A DNA stretch of 64,000 bases from Pinirhizobacter sp036499745 (GTDB lineage: Bacteria > Pseudomonadota > Gammaproteobacteria > Xanthomonadales > Rhodanobacteraceae): positions 62,001 to 126,000 of the forward strand of contig NZ_DASYDG010000030.1 in the NCBI RefSeq assembly GCF_036499745.1, written 5' to 3'. The position numbers and the translations under genes are program-made. Positions 9,391 through 19,020 of the stretch are shown here, one piece after another (positions within the stretch are counted from its first letter, which is position 1; each line of letters opens with the position of its first letter). The notes under the pieces are model-generated. The model had not been told where the DNA came from. It did no database searches and saw only the letters and a program-made list of their open reading frames with translations.

Positions 9391-9559
9391 TGATTCGACG
9401 TTTGATCAGATGCGCCCATGCAACGGAAGCCGTCTGGATATCTTTGTGAACTGCGTCAGCAACAACGTCGGCAAGCTGTACTTTGAGACATCTGCGATGG
9501 ACGCGTCATGTCCCGGGTAACACCATTCGGCACCACTCACTGCCGGAAGGACCCGAGTC

Positions 9560-11083
9560 ATGCATCGAATCATCCCATTGCTGATAGCCAGCACCCTCTC
9601 CTATGCGTCTGCGGTCTCATCCCACGAAATGCAATCGCACGGGGGACCGGAGAACGTGGCCGACGTCGGCGAGGTGACGTTCCCAACGTCGTGCGCGCCG
9701 AAGGTTGAGCGCGATTTTGAGCGCGCTGTCGCCTTGCTGCATTCGTTTGCCTATACCGCCTCGGAGAAGGCCTTCGGTGATGTCACTGCGGCTGATCCTT
9801 CCTGTGCCATGGCCCATTGGGGCATCGCGATGTCCAATTTCCACGAGCTTTGGAGCCCACCGAGCCAGGTAGAACTCGCCAAGGGTGAAGCGGCGGTCAA
9901 GCAAGCGTTGACTTTACCTGTCCGGACCGAACGCGAACGCCTTTTTATCGCTGCCATCGCTGCGTATTATCACAACGCGATTCTTATACCGCCCGCTGCC
10001 CGGGCCAAGGCCTACGAAGCAGCGATGGCCGCTGCCGCCAAACGCTTCCCGGCAGACGTCGAGACACAGGTGTTCTACTCCCTTTCGCTGATTGGGACCG
10101 CTCCGCCGGAAGACAAATCGTACGCAAACCAGAGGCGCGCGGGGGCGATCCTGGAACCGATCTATCGTGATCTTCCAAACCACCCTGGTCTCGCCCATTA
10201 CATCATCCATGCCTATGACAGCGTGGAATTGGCACCACGTGCTTTGGCCGCGGCGCGCGCGTATTCGCAAATCGCCCCTTCCGTGCCCCACGCCCTGCAT
10301 ATGCCATCGCACATCTTCGTACGGATGGGCCTATGGGAAGAGGCCATCGCATCGAACATGGCCGCGCGCGCAGCAGCGCAGAGCCAGGATGACGTCGGGG
10401 AGGAACTCCACGCGATGGATTACCTCATCTACGCCTATCTTCAGAGCGACAAGCGTCCTGATGCCGAAGATCTGGTCAGGTCACTGTCGTTGCTCGACGA
10501 CGAGTTCAAAAGGGAATACACGGCCACCGTCATGCCCGTTCGTCTCGCCATGGAGGGCCATCAATGGGACGTCGCCCTGGGGCTACGACCACATCCTGCC
10601 TCGTCGCCGGAAGTGTCCGCCATTGTCTATTGGGCCCGCGCTGTTGGTCATGCCCGCGCTGGAAACGCCCAAGCGGCCTACCTGGACATCGCGAGACTCG
10701 ATGCCTGCCGAGAGCAGTTGATTACCGCTGGAAGTACCTACTGGGTGAACCAGGTTGAGATTCTCACCAAGGAAGCCAAAGCCTGGCAGTTGGCAGCGCA
10801 ATCGCATTACGACCCGGCTATCGACATGCTCCGGGCGGCAGCTGACCAGGAGGACGCCATCGAAAAACTTTCGATGACTCCTGGGCCAGTCATTCCGGCA
10901 CGGGAACAACTGGGCGATTTGTTCATGGCGACGCAACGACCCCGGGAGGCGCTTGAGGCATATAGGGCGGCCCTGGCGGCGGCGCCCGGCCGACGCAACG
11001 CACTTATCGGCGCAGCTAAGGCAGCCGAAGCCATAGGCGACCGCCGGACTGCTAACCAAATGCGGGCGCTGTTGCCGAAGTAA
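9560..11083 (+). CDS. Exported TPR-repeat protein, copy 2 (tandem paralog)
   Basis: A 507-residue protein, collinear with and very similar to the one at 7864-9390 along its entire length, including the signal peptide (MHRIIPLLIASTLSYASAVS), CAMAHWGIAMSNFHELW, the PHALHMPSHIF segment and the C-terminal TPR unit. GGAAGGA precedes the ATG. The copies differ by many scattered substitutions and by a small indel after EMQSHGGPEN, so the duplication is not recent. The 169-bp gap has room for a separate promoter. Function unknown; a second version of the same periplasmic scaffold is the simplest reading. Confidence 0.85.
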   Translation: MHRIIPLLIASTLSYASAVSSHEMQSHGGPENVADVGEVTFPTSCAPKVERDFERAVALLHSFAYTASEKAFGDVTAADPSCAMAHWGIAMSNFHELWSPPSQVELAKGEAAVKQALTLPVRTERERLFIAAIAAYYHNAILIPPAARAKAYEAAMAAAAKRFPADVETQVFYSLSLIGTAPPEDKSYANQRRAGAILEPIYRDLPNHPGLAHYIIHAYDSVELAPRALAAARAYSQIAPSVPHALHMPSHIFVRMGLWEEAIASNMAARAAAQSQDDVGEELHAMDYLIYAYLQSDKRPDAEDLVRSLSLLDDEFKREYTATVMPVRLAMEGHQWDVALGLRPHPASSPEVSAIVYWARAVGHARAGNAQAAYLDIARLDACREQLITAGSTYWVNQVEILTKEAKAWQLAAQSHYDPAIDMLRAAADQEDAIEKLSMTPGPVIPAREQLGDLFMATQRPREALEAYRAALAAAPGRRNALIGAAKAAEAIGDRRTANQMRALLPK

Positions 11084-11136
11084 AAATTCAGGAGTTATCC
11101 GATGTCCCGGCGGCGAGCTTCAGGTGACCCGCCGGG

Positions 11137-12447
11137 CTATTGAGCCGTCACCCGCCAGACGGTATTACCCACATCATCGGCGATCAGCAGTGCGCCTTCA
11201 TTGTCCTGTGCCAGCCCAACCGGCGCGCCATAAAGCTGCGACTCGTCATCCGAATGGAAACCACTGACGACGGTCTCGGGCTTGCCCACGGGCTTGCCAT
11301 CCTTGAAGGCGACATACACCACCTCGTAGCCGCTCAGCGGCGAGCGATCCCAACTGCCGTGCTCGCTGACGAAGGCACCATCGTGGTATTTCTCCGGCAG
11401 GGCATTGTTCTGCGAGAACCACAGCCCCAGCGCGGCAACATGCGAACCGAGCGCGTAATCCGGCTTGATCGCCTTCTTGACCATATCCGGGCGCTGCGGC
11501 ATCACCCGCGTGTCTACATTCTGGCCATAGTAGCTATAGGGCCAGCCGTAGAACGCGCCTTCCTGCACGGAGGTCATGTAGTCGGGTACCAGGTCGGCGC
11601 CGATCTCGTCGCGTTCGTTGGCGATGGCCCATAGCTTGCCGCTCTGCGGCTCCCACTGGAGGCCGGTGGGGTTACGAATGCCCGATGCATAGATACGACT
11701 GCCGCCGGTGGCAACGTCCACCTCGAGCACATCGGCACGCCGGTATTCCACGTCCATGCCGTTCTCGGTGATGTTGCTGTTGGAGCCGACGCCGACATAG
11801 AGCTTGCTGCCATCAGGGCTCGCCAGCAGTGCCTTGGTCCAATGGTGGTTGATGGTGCTGGGCAGGTCGGTGAACGGTTCGCCGGGCACCGTAATCCGGG
11901 TTTCTCCCGCCTGGTAGGGGAATTTCACGATGCCGTCGGTGTTGGCGACATAAAGGAAACCACCGATCAATTGCACCCCGAATGGGGAATTCAGGTGCTC
12001 GATGAATATGTGCTTCTCCCACTCACCGCTGCCGCTGGTCTTGCGCAGCAAGGTAATCCTGTTGCCACCCTTCGCCCCCTTTCCCGACTGGTTCTTGACC
12101 ATGCCGGCGATCAGTTGCTTGGGCGTGGTTACAGGCTCCGTGCCAGGGCCATTGGATTCCACCACCAGGACATCCCCATTGGGCAGGAGGCAAAGCTGGC
12201 GGGGGTGGGCAAGGTTGCTGGCGATCTTCTCGATCTTCAGCCCCGCTGCCACCTTCGGCGCCTGGCCCTGTTTCCAGCCGACCCCATCAGGTACCTGCAT
12301 GGGCGGCACCAGGAAATTCCTCGCCTTGGGTAGTGAAGGATCATTGCCCGACTGCTGCGAGGCATCGAGCGACGCCTTCCCGCTGCATCCGCCAAGGATG
12401 GCCGCGCACGCAACGGCCAATACGCCGCGGTAGACAAGCTTATTCAT
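11137..12447 (-). CDS. Sorbosone dehydrogenase family lipoprotein (PQQ-type beta-propeller)
   Basis: A 436-residue protein. The signal AVACAAILGGCSG has a lipobox (LGGC, Cys21), so it should be anchored to a membrane facing the periplasm. The body is a six-bladed propeller typical of the glucose/sorbosone dehydrogenase family, with NLAHPRQLCLLPNGDVLV, GIRNPTGLQWEPQSGKLWAI and FVSEHGSWDRSPLSGYEVV. Family members oxidise sugars or sugar-derived aldehydes, often with PQQ; the substrate and cofactor here are inferred. Its start overlaps the end of the upstream DUF2231 gene by 8 bp, indicating translational coupling. Confidence 0.9.
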   Translation of the reverse strand: MNKLVYRGVLAVACAAILGGCSGKASLDASQQSGNDPSLPKARNFLVPPMQVPDGVGWKQGQAPKVAAGLKIEKIASNLAHPRQLCLLPNGDVLVVESNGPGTEPVTTPKQLIAGMVKNQSGKGAKGGNRITLLRKTSGSGEWEKHIFIEHLNSPFGVQLIGGFLYVANTDGIVKFPYQAGETRITVPGEPFTDLPSTINHHWTKALLASPDGSKLYVGVGSNSNITENGMDVEYRRADVLEVDVATGGSRIYASGIRNPTGLQWEPQSGKLWAIANERDEIGADLVPDYMTSVQEGAFYGWPYSYYGQNVDTRVMPQRPDMVKKAIKPDYALGSHVAALGLWFSQNNALPEKYHDGAFVSEHGSWDRSPLSGYEVVYVAFKDGKPVGKPETVVSGFHSDDESQLYGAPVGLAQDNEGALLIADDVGNTVWRVTAQ

Positions 12448-12880
12448 GACCGAAATCCCCCGCGGGCGCCTGCGCGGCGATGATGACGCGGCCGATGGCC
12501 AGGAGGATCACCGTGCACACTGAAAGCCACACGCCGGTGGGAATCACCGCATAGGCATCCCGGCTGTGCACGAAGGCATTGATGATCGCAACCACGATGG
12601 CTGCAAGATTAAGCCAGAAGTCGAGGCGGTCGGCTCGCAAGGCGGTTCGCCGCGAAGTAATCCAGACCTGCACCAGGTTGACCAGGCGCGGGATCACCGC
12701 GAACAACAGTCCGATGACGATCAGCCAGGCAGCGCCTTTTCCCCACTGCACCACGCCGGTGCGGGCATAGGTGATGTCGAAGACCAGCGCGGCAACGAAG
12801 AAGCCGAAGGGGATGGGATTGAGAAGCCCGTAAATGGCATTGGCCATGACGGAGCCACGCGATGCAACACGGGAGCTCAT
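12440..12880 (-). CDS. DUF2231 family membrane protein
   Basis: A 146-residue protein with four hydrophobic segments. NPIPFGFFVAALVFDITYARTG, quoted only in part by the family signature NPIPxGFF, and a charged loop ITSRRTALRADRLDFW identify DUF2231. ATG 12880 is the most likely start; ATG 12847 is an in-frame alternative, and neither has a strong ribosome site. It is coupled to the sorbosone dehydrogenase-like gene by an 8-bp overlap. A membrane electron-transfer partner for that enzyme would be plausible but is speculation. Confidence 0.8.
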   Translation of the reverse strand: MSSRVASRGSVMANAIYGLLNPIPFGFFVAALVFDITYARTGVVQWGKGAAWLIVIGLLFAVIPRLVNLVQVWITSRRTALRADRLDFWLNLAAIVVAIINAFVHSRDAYAVIPTGVWLSVCTVILLAIGRVIIAAQAPAGDFGHE

Positions 12881-12945
12881 GGGCAGATATCTCGTTGGAG
12901 GAATGGGAAAGGCGGGCAGGCCACGCACCCTAATCTGCCGGACGT

Positions 12946-15777
12946 CTAGGTTTTGTCTGGATGCTGGCGCGGATCAGCCACGGCGCCACGTTGGCCCTGG
13001 TTACTAGACGCGGTGAATACATAATGCCCCGAGCCGACTCGATAGGCCGATCCGCCCAGGGGCTCGATCCCCCGTTCCTTCACCGGCGGCAGGCCACCCT
13101 CAAGTACCGTATCCCCCGCCTTGACGGGCAGGCGAATGTCGGCCGTGGCATTGGCGGGGATGTCGACCGTCAGCTCCAACCCACCTTCAGGAATCTTCTT
13201 CCAATGTACGGTAACGCGCCCGCGCACCGTATCCATCCAGGCCGACGCCCATTGAAGCGGTCCATCGATAAAGGGCTCGATACCGATTCGCTCGTAGGCT
13301 GGCGCCGCTGGTGTGATGCCTGCGATCTGCTCGTAAAACCATGGGTCGATCGAACCAAAAAGGTAGTGGTCGTGGGACGGTGGCCGCCCCTGCCCGGTTT
13401 GTTGCAACTCCCAGGTTTCCCACAATGTGTCCGCTCCGTTGGCAAGCCAGAAGCCCCAGCTTGGAAACGTGCGCTGTCCAGCGATGGCGTGGGCGACGTC
13501 GACGTAGCCAGCGTCGGTCAGCACCGGCAGCAGCACAGCCGTGCCCAGCGCACCGGTGTTCAAGTGGTCACCGCGCGCGCGGACGTCGGCGGCGAGTTGA
13601 TCGGCCACGCGCTGCCCGAACTCCGGCGGCGCCAGCCCGAATGCCAGGGCGATCGCGTTGGAACATTGCCGGTAGCCCGGGTCGGTGCGAGTTCGATAGA
13701 TGCCGCGGTTGCGGTCGAGGAAGGTGATGTTGAAACGCTCGCGAAGTTCCGAAGCCTGTTTCTTAAGGCCAGGAATATCAGCTGCCCGTCCGAGCACGGC
13801 CGCGGATGAAGCCAGGATCTGCAAATCACGGTAGAGGTAGGCGGTAGCCGTTAGCCGCGAATCCTCCGGTGGCTGTGTGTATCCGCCCGGCGCCAGCCAA
13901 TCGCCGAGGTCGGTCGTGGCCAGTCCCGAAGGATCGAGCCTGCCCATTTCCCATTCGACGTAGCGGCGCACGCCATCGTAGTGGTCGGCAAGCGCGCGAC
14001 GATCGCCGAACCGGCGATACAGCTCCCACATCACGATCGGGTAGGCTGCCTTCCACTCAGGTCCTTGCGCGTCATATCCCCAGCCGCCACTGGGCACGAT
14101 CAGGGGAATGCCACCTTCGGTTGTTTGACTGTCGGCGAAGTCATCCAGCCACTTGGCCAGGAAGCGATGGGTGTCGTAGTTGATGGCCATCGACGGCGTG
14201 TTGAGTTGCGCATCCGCCGTCCAGCCGATTTTTTCATACATCACATCCACCGCGGGGATGCCGAGCAAGTGGTGCCCAACGCTTCGATTCACCATCGCGT
14301 GAATCTGGTTGTACAGATAACTGGATGAGGAGAATCCACCCGTGGCTCGAACCGACGATCGCACTTCCTGCCCGCGTAACATGGCCAGCCCGGGCGCATG
14401 ATCCAGGCCAGTGACCTCGATATAGCGGAAGCTCTTGTGACTGAAGCGCGCGTGCCAGGTCTCGATGCCGCCCCCTCGCAGCACGTATTCGTCGGTCTGG
14501 AACCGCCCGCCGTGCACGTAACCCTGGTCCAGGTTGACAGTGCCATCGGCCTTCAGTTGTTGCGCGTACTTGAGGATGATGCGGGCGCCGCGCTCACCGT
14601 CGACGCGCAAGTGGGCCCAACCACCCAGTGTGCGACCCATGTCGAAGACGTACACGCCGGGCCGCGGCTCGGAGATCGAAACGGCATCCACAGTCTCAAG
14701 CTCACGGATCGGCTCCATCGATTGCGCAACCAGCCGCCCCCTGGGCGGATCCATTGCCATCACCGGGAGCCAGTTGTCGTCATGGAAATCCAGTTGCGAC
14801 CACCCTGGCTGCACGGCGCGTGCATCGTACGTCTCGCCGGCGTAGAGGGAATCGAAGCGGGTTGGACCATCGGTTGTCCGCCAATCCATGTCGGTTGCCA
14901 CCACCAGGCGCGTGCCGTCGATATAGGTAACTTCCAGTTGCAGCAGCAGCCGTGGATCGCCATGCCAGGCTGCCTTCGTCCACGCCCATGCCGTCGACGT
15001 CCGCAACCCGAAGAAACCGCGCCCCAGCTCGGCACCGAGCGCGTTACGTCCTGGTTTGAGCATGTCGGTAACGTCGTGCGTTACATACAGCACGCGCTTG
15101 TCGTAATCAGTGCATGCCGGATCGAGCACGTGGTCACCCACTCGTTGGCCGTTGAGTTCGAGCTCGTGATAACCGACACCCGCCACATAGACTCGAGCGT
15201 GCCGGACCGGCTTATCCAGCGTGAACTCGCGGCGCAGTAGCGGTGCGGGAGATTCGCCCGCCGACGCCTCCTGGGCGCCGCGCCCGATCCAGCGCCCCGT
15301 CCAGTCGTCGGGCGACATCAGCCCCATCTCCCATCCGGCCGGATCGCTCCAGGCCGAGCGACGCCCGTCCTGGTTCCAGACCTGCACCTTCCAGTAGTAA
15401 CGCTGGCGAGCCTGCAATGGTGGTCCGGCATAGTCGATGTCGACCGAGGATGCCGAGTTCACCCGGCCACTGTCCCACACGTCGGCCCGGTCTTGCGCCA
15501 ACTGGATTTGCGACGTGGCAACGAGGACGCGATAGGCACCCTGGCGAGCGCCGCGTTCCCGGGAGGAGAGTTGCCAACTCAACCGCGGCCCCGGCACGTC
15601 GACACCAAGAGGATTGCAAGCAGACTCCGTCTTCAGGTTTCCGGGAACAAGATCGCCCCGCGGCACCGCGGCATAGGCAGGCAGGAACGGGATGACGACG
15701 GCCGCGGTAGTCCCGGCGGCAAGGGTAAGGAACTGCCGACGTGTGACGCCATGTCGGACCAGCTCGAACGTGTCCAT
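12946..15777 (-). CDS. Alpha-L-rhamnosidase (GH78), Tat-exported
   Basis: A 943-residue protein. The N-terminus carries a twin-arginine signal (TRRQFLTLAAG, residues 12-22) followed by a hydrophobic stretch ending in AYAA, so it should be exported folded. N-terminal beta domains (about 45-480) lead into the (alpha/alpha)6 barrel. VMYEKIGWTADAQL (512-525) corresponds to the GH78 catalytic region with a conserved acidic pair (E515, D522), and SHDHYLFGS lies near the end of the barrel. It should release L-rhamnose from plant or bacterial glycans. Good ribosome site (AAGGGTAGG). It lies 65 bp upstream of the DUF2231 gene on the same strand. Confidence 0.92.
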   Translation of the reverse strand: MDTFELVRHGVTRRQFLTLAAGTTAAVVIPFLPAYAAVPRGDLVPGNLKTESACNPLGVDVPGPRLSWQLSSRERGARQGAYRVLVATSQIQLAQDRADVWDSGRVNSASSVDIDYAGPPLQARQRYYWKVQVWNQDGRRSAWSDPAGWEMGLMSPDDWTGRWIGRGAQEASAGESPAPLLRREFTLDKPVRHARVYVAGVGYHELELNGQRVGDHVLDPACTDYDKRVLYVTHDVTDMLKPGRNALGAELGRGFFGLRTSTAWAWTKAAWHGDPRLLLQLEVTYIDGTRLVVATDMDWRTTDGPTRFDSLYAGETYDARAVQPGWSQLDFHDDNWLPVMAMDPPRGRLVAQSMEPIRELETVDAVSISEPRPGVYVFDMGRTLGGWAHLRVDGERGARIILKYAQQLKADGTVNLDQGYVHGGRFQTDEYVLRGGGIETWHARFSHKSFRYIEVTGLDHAPGLAMLRGQEVRSSVRATGGFSSSSYLYNQIHAMVNRSVGHHLLGIPAVDVMYEKIGWTADAQLNTPSMAINYDTHRFLAKWLDDFADSQTTEGGIPLIVPSGGWGYDAQGPEWKAAYPIVMWELYRRFGDRRALADHYDGVRRYVEWEMGRLDPSGLATTDLGDWLAPGGYTQPPEDSRLTATAYLYRDLQILASSAAVLGRAADIPGLKKQASELRERFNITFLDRNRGIYRTRTDPGYRQCSNAIALAFGLAPPEFGQRVADQLAADVRARGDHLNTGALGTAVLLPVLTDAGYVDVAHAIAGQRTFPSWGFWLANGADTLWETWELQQTGQGRPPSHDHYLFGSIDPWFYEQIAGITPAAPAYERIGIEPFIDGPLQWASAWMDTVRGRVTVHWKKIPEGGLELTVDIPANATADIRLPVKAGDTVLEGGLPPVKERGIEPLGGSAYRVGSGHYVFTASSNQGQRGAVADPRQHPDKT

Positions 15778-15815
15778 GCCTACCCTTGATTATCCCAGGA
15801 TCATCTTCAAGGCTG

Positions 15816-16346
15816 TCAGCCTGGCTTGGCGTAGAACACGTAGGTCGCGGTATAGGGCACGCCCACTTTCGTACCGGCCCGGACCGGTGGCTTGGCGGGC
15901 GCCGCTCCGCCGTGCGTCGATATCCGTTGAACATATTCGACCTTGCCCAATACCCCGGGCGCGGGGTCGGCCACGACTTTTACTAAGAGCCAGGGAATAT
16001 CGTTGGAAGCCTGCTTCGCAGGCACGGTTACAACCTGCGTACTGGTGTCACGTGAAATCTTGCTGCCGTCGACGGCTTCCCAGGACGGTCCAGCATAGTG
16101 ATGGATCACATGGCCGGCCCCCTTCAACTCTGCCAGGGGCGCCTCGAGTGTCCATTGGGGAGACGCGCCGGCGGCAGCCTTACTGGTATAGATCTGAACG
16201 CCCCTCGCTTCAGCCTTGAAAGCGACGGTGTATCCGCCGGGTGGGTTCAACGCGGGCGGCACCGCTTCTGCAGCTCGTGATGCCGAAATGCCGGTGACGA
16301 GCAACATGGCCGCCGAGACGAGGGTTGAGATCTTGTGTTCAGTCAT
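15816..16346 (-). CDS. DUF3455 family exported protein
   Basis: A 176-residue protein with a signal peptide (about residues 1-26, ending SRAAEA). The pattern of YTVAFKAEARGVQIYTS, GSKISRD, ASNDIPWLLVKV, VQRISTHGG and a C-terminal ATYVFYAK is that of the DUF3455 family, small secreted proteins found in bacteria and fungi. No catalytic residues are evident and function is unknown. AGGAAA precedes the ATG. It sits between the M13 peptidase and the rhamnosidase genes, all on the minus strand with short gaps. Confidence 0.85.
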   Translation of the reverse strand: MTEHKISTLVSAAMLLVTGISASRAAEAVPPALNPPGGYTVAFKAEARGVQIYTSKAAAGASPQWTLEAPLAELKGAGHVIHHYAGPSWEAVDGSKISRDTSTQVVTVPAKQASNDIPWLLVKVVADPAPGVLGKVEYVQRISTHGGAAPAKPPVRAGTKVGVPYTATYVFYAKPG

Positions 16347-16386
16347 GGAGTTTCCTGGGCAGAAGGTATTTCAGACCCCCGTTTAC

Positions 16387-18441
16387 CTACCAAATGCGCA
16401 CCCGCGCCGCGGGCGCCAGATACAAGCGATCGCCGGCCTTCACCCCGAAAGCCTCGTACCAGGCATCGATATTCCGGAAGGGGATATTTACGCGCTCCGG
16501 ATAGGGTGAGTGCACATCGTCCGTTACCTGGTTGCGTAGTTCCTCCGGTGTCTTCTTGCCACGCCACAAGCGAGCCCACGCAAGGAAGAATCGCTGGTCG
16601 CCGGTAAAGCCGTCCAGCGTGGGCGCTGCCTTGCCCGCCAAAGCGCGGTGATACGCGTCCAGGGCCAGGGTAACACCGCCGAGATCGGCGATATTCTCGC
16701 CCATGGTCTGGTCGGCATCGATGTGCATGCCGGGCACCGGTTCCGTGGCGGCGTATTGTCTGCCGAGCGCTGCGGCACGCTGGGCAAATGCGCGGCCGTC
16801 GGCCCTGCCCCACCAGTCGCGGAGGCGGTTGGCCGCGTCCATGTGGCGGCCGTCGTCATCGAAGCCGTGTGTCCATTCGTGGCCGATGAATGAGCCGAGT
16901 GCGCCATAGTTCCCAGCCGCATCGCCTTTCGGTTCAAAGAGCGGTGGCTGCAGTAACGCCGCCGGGAACTCGATATTCAACGCCTCGCCATTGTTTGCAT
17001 CCACCGTCTGCGGGGCCTCGTCCCATTCGGTGGGGTCTACTGGTCGAGTGAGCCGACCCAACTCGTAGTGCCAGTCGACGGCTGCGGACCGCAAGACGTC
17101 GCCGACCAGGTCGTCGTCACGAATCACATCGGGGGCGTCCTGGCGCCAATGACCGGGGTATCCGATGTTCACTGTGTAGGCGTCGAGTTTTCGCAGGGCT
17201 TCGGCCCGTGTTCCGGGCGACATCCATGCCAGCTTGCCGATGCGATCACGGTAGGCATCGCGTAGCTCCTGGATCATCGCCCGCACGCTGTCACGCGAGG
17301 ATGCCGGGAAATACTTCGCTACATAGAGTTGCCCGACGCTCCAGCGCAGGCTTCCGAAGCACACGGATGGATCACCGGGGCAGCCACTGCCCGCAATGGC
17401 CTGGACGGCGAGCCGCCAGGGATCTGGTGGTGCCGATTGTCCGGCTAGCGCCGTTCCCCGGAAGCGGAACCATGCGTCGGTGAAGTCGCTGGACAACAAC
17501 GGTGATGCGTGATCCAGGATCCGTGCGGCCTGCCAGGCTTCGATAGTGGACAATGGTGTTGAAGCGAACAGTTTGGCGACGTTCGGAAACGCAGCCTTCT
17601 CCACTACCACCAGGTGGGCGTCGCCGGGAACGCCAGAGGCCTGGAGGAAGTGCCGCCACGGAAACCCCGGCGCCAGGCGTTCAAGGTCGGCGGGTGTCAC
17701 TGGGTTGTTCGTTGACAGTACATCGCGCTGCTGCGCCTGGTTCCAACTGGCCCTGGCCAGCGCCGTTTCGAAGGTAAGGACGCGGCGAGCTGAGTCCTCT
17801 GGCGCCGGCCAGCCGATGCGCGCGAGCGATGCGGCAAGGTATGTGCGATAGGCCGAGCGCTGTGCGGCGAACCGTTTGTCGAGATAATAAGCGCGATCAG
17901 GCAGCGCGGTGCCGGAAAGGCTCAAGAACACAGCCGCATGTGTCGGGTCGCGATGGTCAACATCCACGGTGAGCCCGAACAGCGATCCCTCGAAACTCAT
18001 CGGCGCGCGTCCCATCAAAGCCGCCTGTGCGTCTTTCGTGGTTGCCTGGCGCACGCCGTCGAGCAATGGCTTGATGGGTTGCCAACCCAAAGCATCGCGT
18101 TTTGTCTGGTTGAGGTAGGCGCGATAGTACGCACCTACTTTTTCGGCGGCATTGGCAGGCTGGTGAACTGCGACTGCGGCCTCCGCCTGCATCAGTTCAT
18201 GCAATTGCGCGGTCGTCCTGTCAATCATGTCCTGAAGCGTGCCCACGTCGGTGTGGTCGTGCGGCATGGACGTCGTGTCGAGCCAATGGCCGTTGGCATA
18301 ACGGTAGAAATCGTCCCCTGGTCGTGCGGCGGGATCGCCGCCATCAGGGGTCGTTATCGCTACCGGTTCATGAGCGGCCACCCTTGCCGTCGTCAGTACA
18401 AGGAGAAGAGCCGAAAGCGCGAGCCTGGGCGCCTTGCTCAT
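16387..18441 (-). CDS. M13 family zinc metallopeptidase (PepO/neprilysin-like)
   Basis: A 684-residue protein with a signal peptide (about 1-23, ending ARVAA). PGDDFYRYANGHWLDTT (41-57) is the usual M13 start. The zinc site HEWTH (521-525) and the third ligand in GENIADLGG (E582) are present, and the protein ends in VRIW in place of the neprilysin-type CxxW terminus. It should cleave peptides in the periplasm or outside the cell. The region before NIEFPAALLQPP reads DANNGEAL where most M13 peptidases have an NAYY-like substrate-binding motif, so peptide recognition may differ. Confidence 0.92.
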   Translation of the reverse strand: MSKAPRLALSALLLVLTTARVAAHEPVAITTPDGGDPAARPGDDFYRYANGHWLDTTSMPHDHTDVGTLQDMIDRTTAQLHELMQAEAAVAVHQPANAAEKVGAYYRAYLNQTKRDALGWQPIKPLLDGVRQATTKDAQAALMGRAPMSFEGSLFGLTVDVDHRDPTHAAVFLSLSGTALPDRAYYLDKRFAAQRSAYRTYLAASLARIGWPAPEDSARRVLTFETALARASWNQAQQRDVLSTNNPVTPADLERLAPGFPWRHFLQASGVPGDAHLVVVEKAAFPNVAKLFASTPLSTIEAWQAARILDHASPLLSSDFTDAWFRFRGTALAGQSAPPDPWRLAVQAIAGSGCPGDPSVCFGSLRWSVGQLYVAKYFPASSRDSVRAMIQELRDAYRDRIGKLAWMSPGTRAEALRKLDAYTVNIGYPGHWRQDAPDVIRDDDLVGDVLRSAAVDWHYELGRLTRPVDPTEWDEAPQTVDANNGEALNIEFPAALLQPPLFEPKGDAAGNYGALGSFIGHEWTHGFDDDGRHMDAANRLRDWWGRADGRAFAQRAAALGRQYAATEPVPGMHIDADQTMGENIADLGGVTLALDAYHRALAGKAAPTLDGFTGDQRFFLAWARLWRGKKTPEELRNQVTDDVHSPYPERVNIPFRNIDAWYEAFGVKAGDRLYLAPAARVRIW

Positions 18442-18637
18442 GGTTGCTTGACGTCAATCCGGCGCGCGGATGTGTTCCTCATTCCCTGCCCTTATTCCCT
18501 TGATCAGGAACGAGTGTCGCGCAAGGCCTCGCCGCGCGGCAAGCGCGCAGGATCTCACGATAAATCGAACTCCATCGCAAACCCTTCCCGCCAGCTTGGT
18601 ACGCCGGGTGTCCAGTTCACGCCATGGTGGACGAGAC

Positions 18638-19006
18638 CTAGTTTCCCCCGACCGGGAGCATCTGGATCAACGGCTGGCTCTCTTCCTCCAGCAGGTAATT
18701 AGCGACGAAGGTCGCCGGACCATCCACCGGGTCGAAGTGTTCGATCACGGTATCGGCTGGTTCGAAGATGGCAGAACCCGCGGGGTAATGCCGCGCTTCC
18801 TGGCCCTGCACCTGGAATAGGATAGTGCCCTTGACCACATAGCAGATGACGGGAGCCGGGTGCCGGTGGCGCCCTGTAGGTTGCCCTTCGACCAGCGTGA
18901 TTTCCTTGACCTCTACCCTGCCCACCCGGGTTCCCGCCGCCAGCGATGCCGACAACAACGGTTTGCGTACGATGTCGCTGGTCCCCTTGCCTGCCATCTT
19001 CTTCAT
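18638..19006 (-). CDS. Cupin domain protein
   Basis: A 122-residue single cupin. Motif 1 is seen as GRHRHPAPVICYVVKGTI (two histidines of the metal site) and motif 2 as YPAGSAIFEPADTVIEHF. It is probably a small metal-binding enzyme or sensor; the ligand is unknown. The ATG at 19006 has AGAGGTGG upstream. Immediately in front, on the opposite strand, lie pieces of a LysR-type regulator, so the cupin gene may once have been controlled by a divergent LysR that has been lost. The 196 bp between its stop and the M13 start contain no gene I can support. Confidence 0.85.
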   Translation of the reverse strand: MKKMAGKGTSDIVRKPLLSASLAAGTRVGRVEVKEITLVEGQPTGRHRHPAPVICYVVKGTILFQVQGQEARHYPAGSAIFEPADTVIEHFDPVDGPATFVANYLLEEESQPLIQMLPVGGN

Positions 19007-19020
19007 GACCCACCTCTTTT

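Noticed and set aside
9391..9559. Short open frame between the two TPR genes
   Set aside because: No ribosome site or family match; it is read as intergenic sequence.
11106..11136. Inverted repeat CCCGGCGG / CCGCCGGG between convergent genes, considered as a terminator
   Set aside because: The loop is 15 bases and no T-run follows on either strand.
18442..18637. Open frame on the minus strand ending in WREGFAMEFDLS, considered as a gene remnant
   Set aside because: I could not assign it to any family; it has no start of its own and overlaps the end of the cupin gene.
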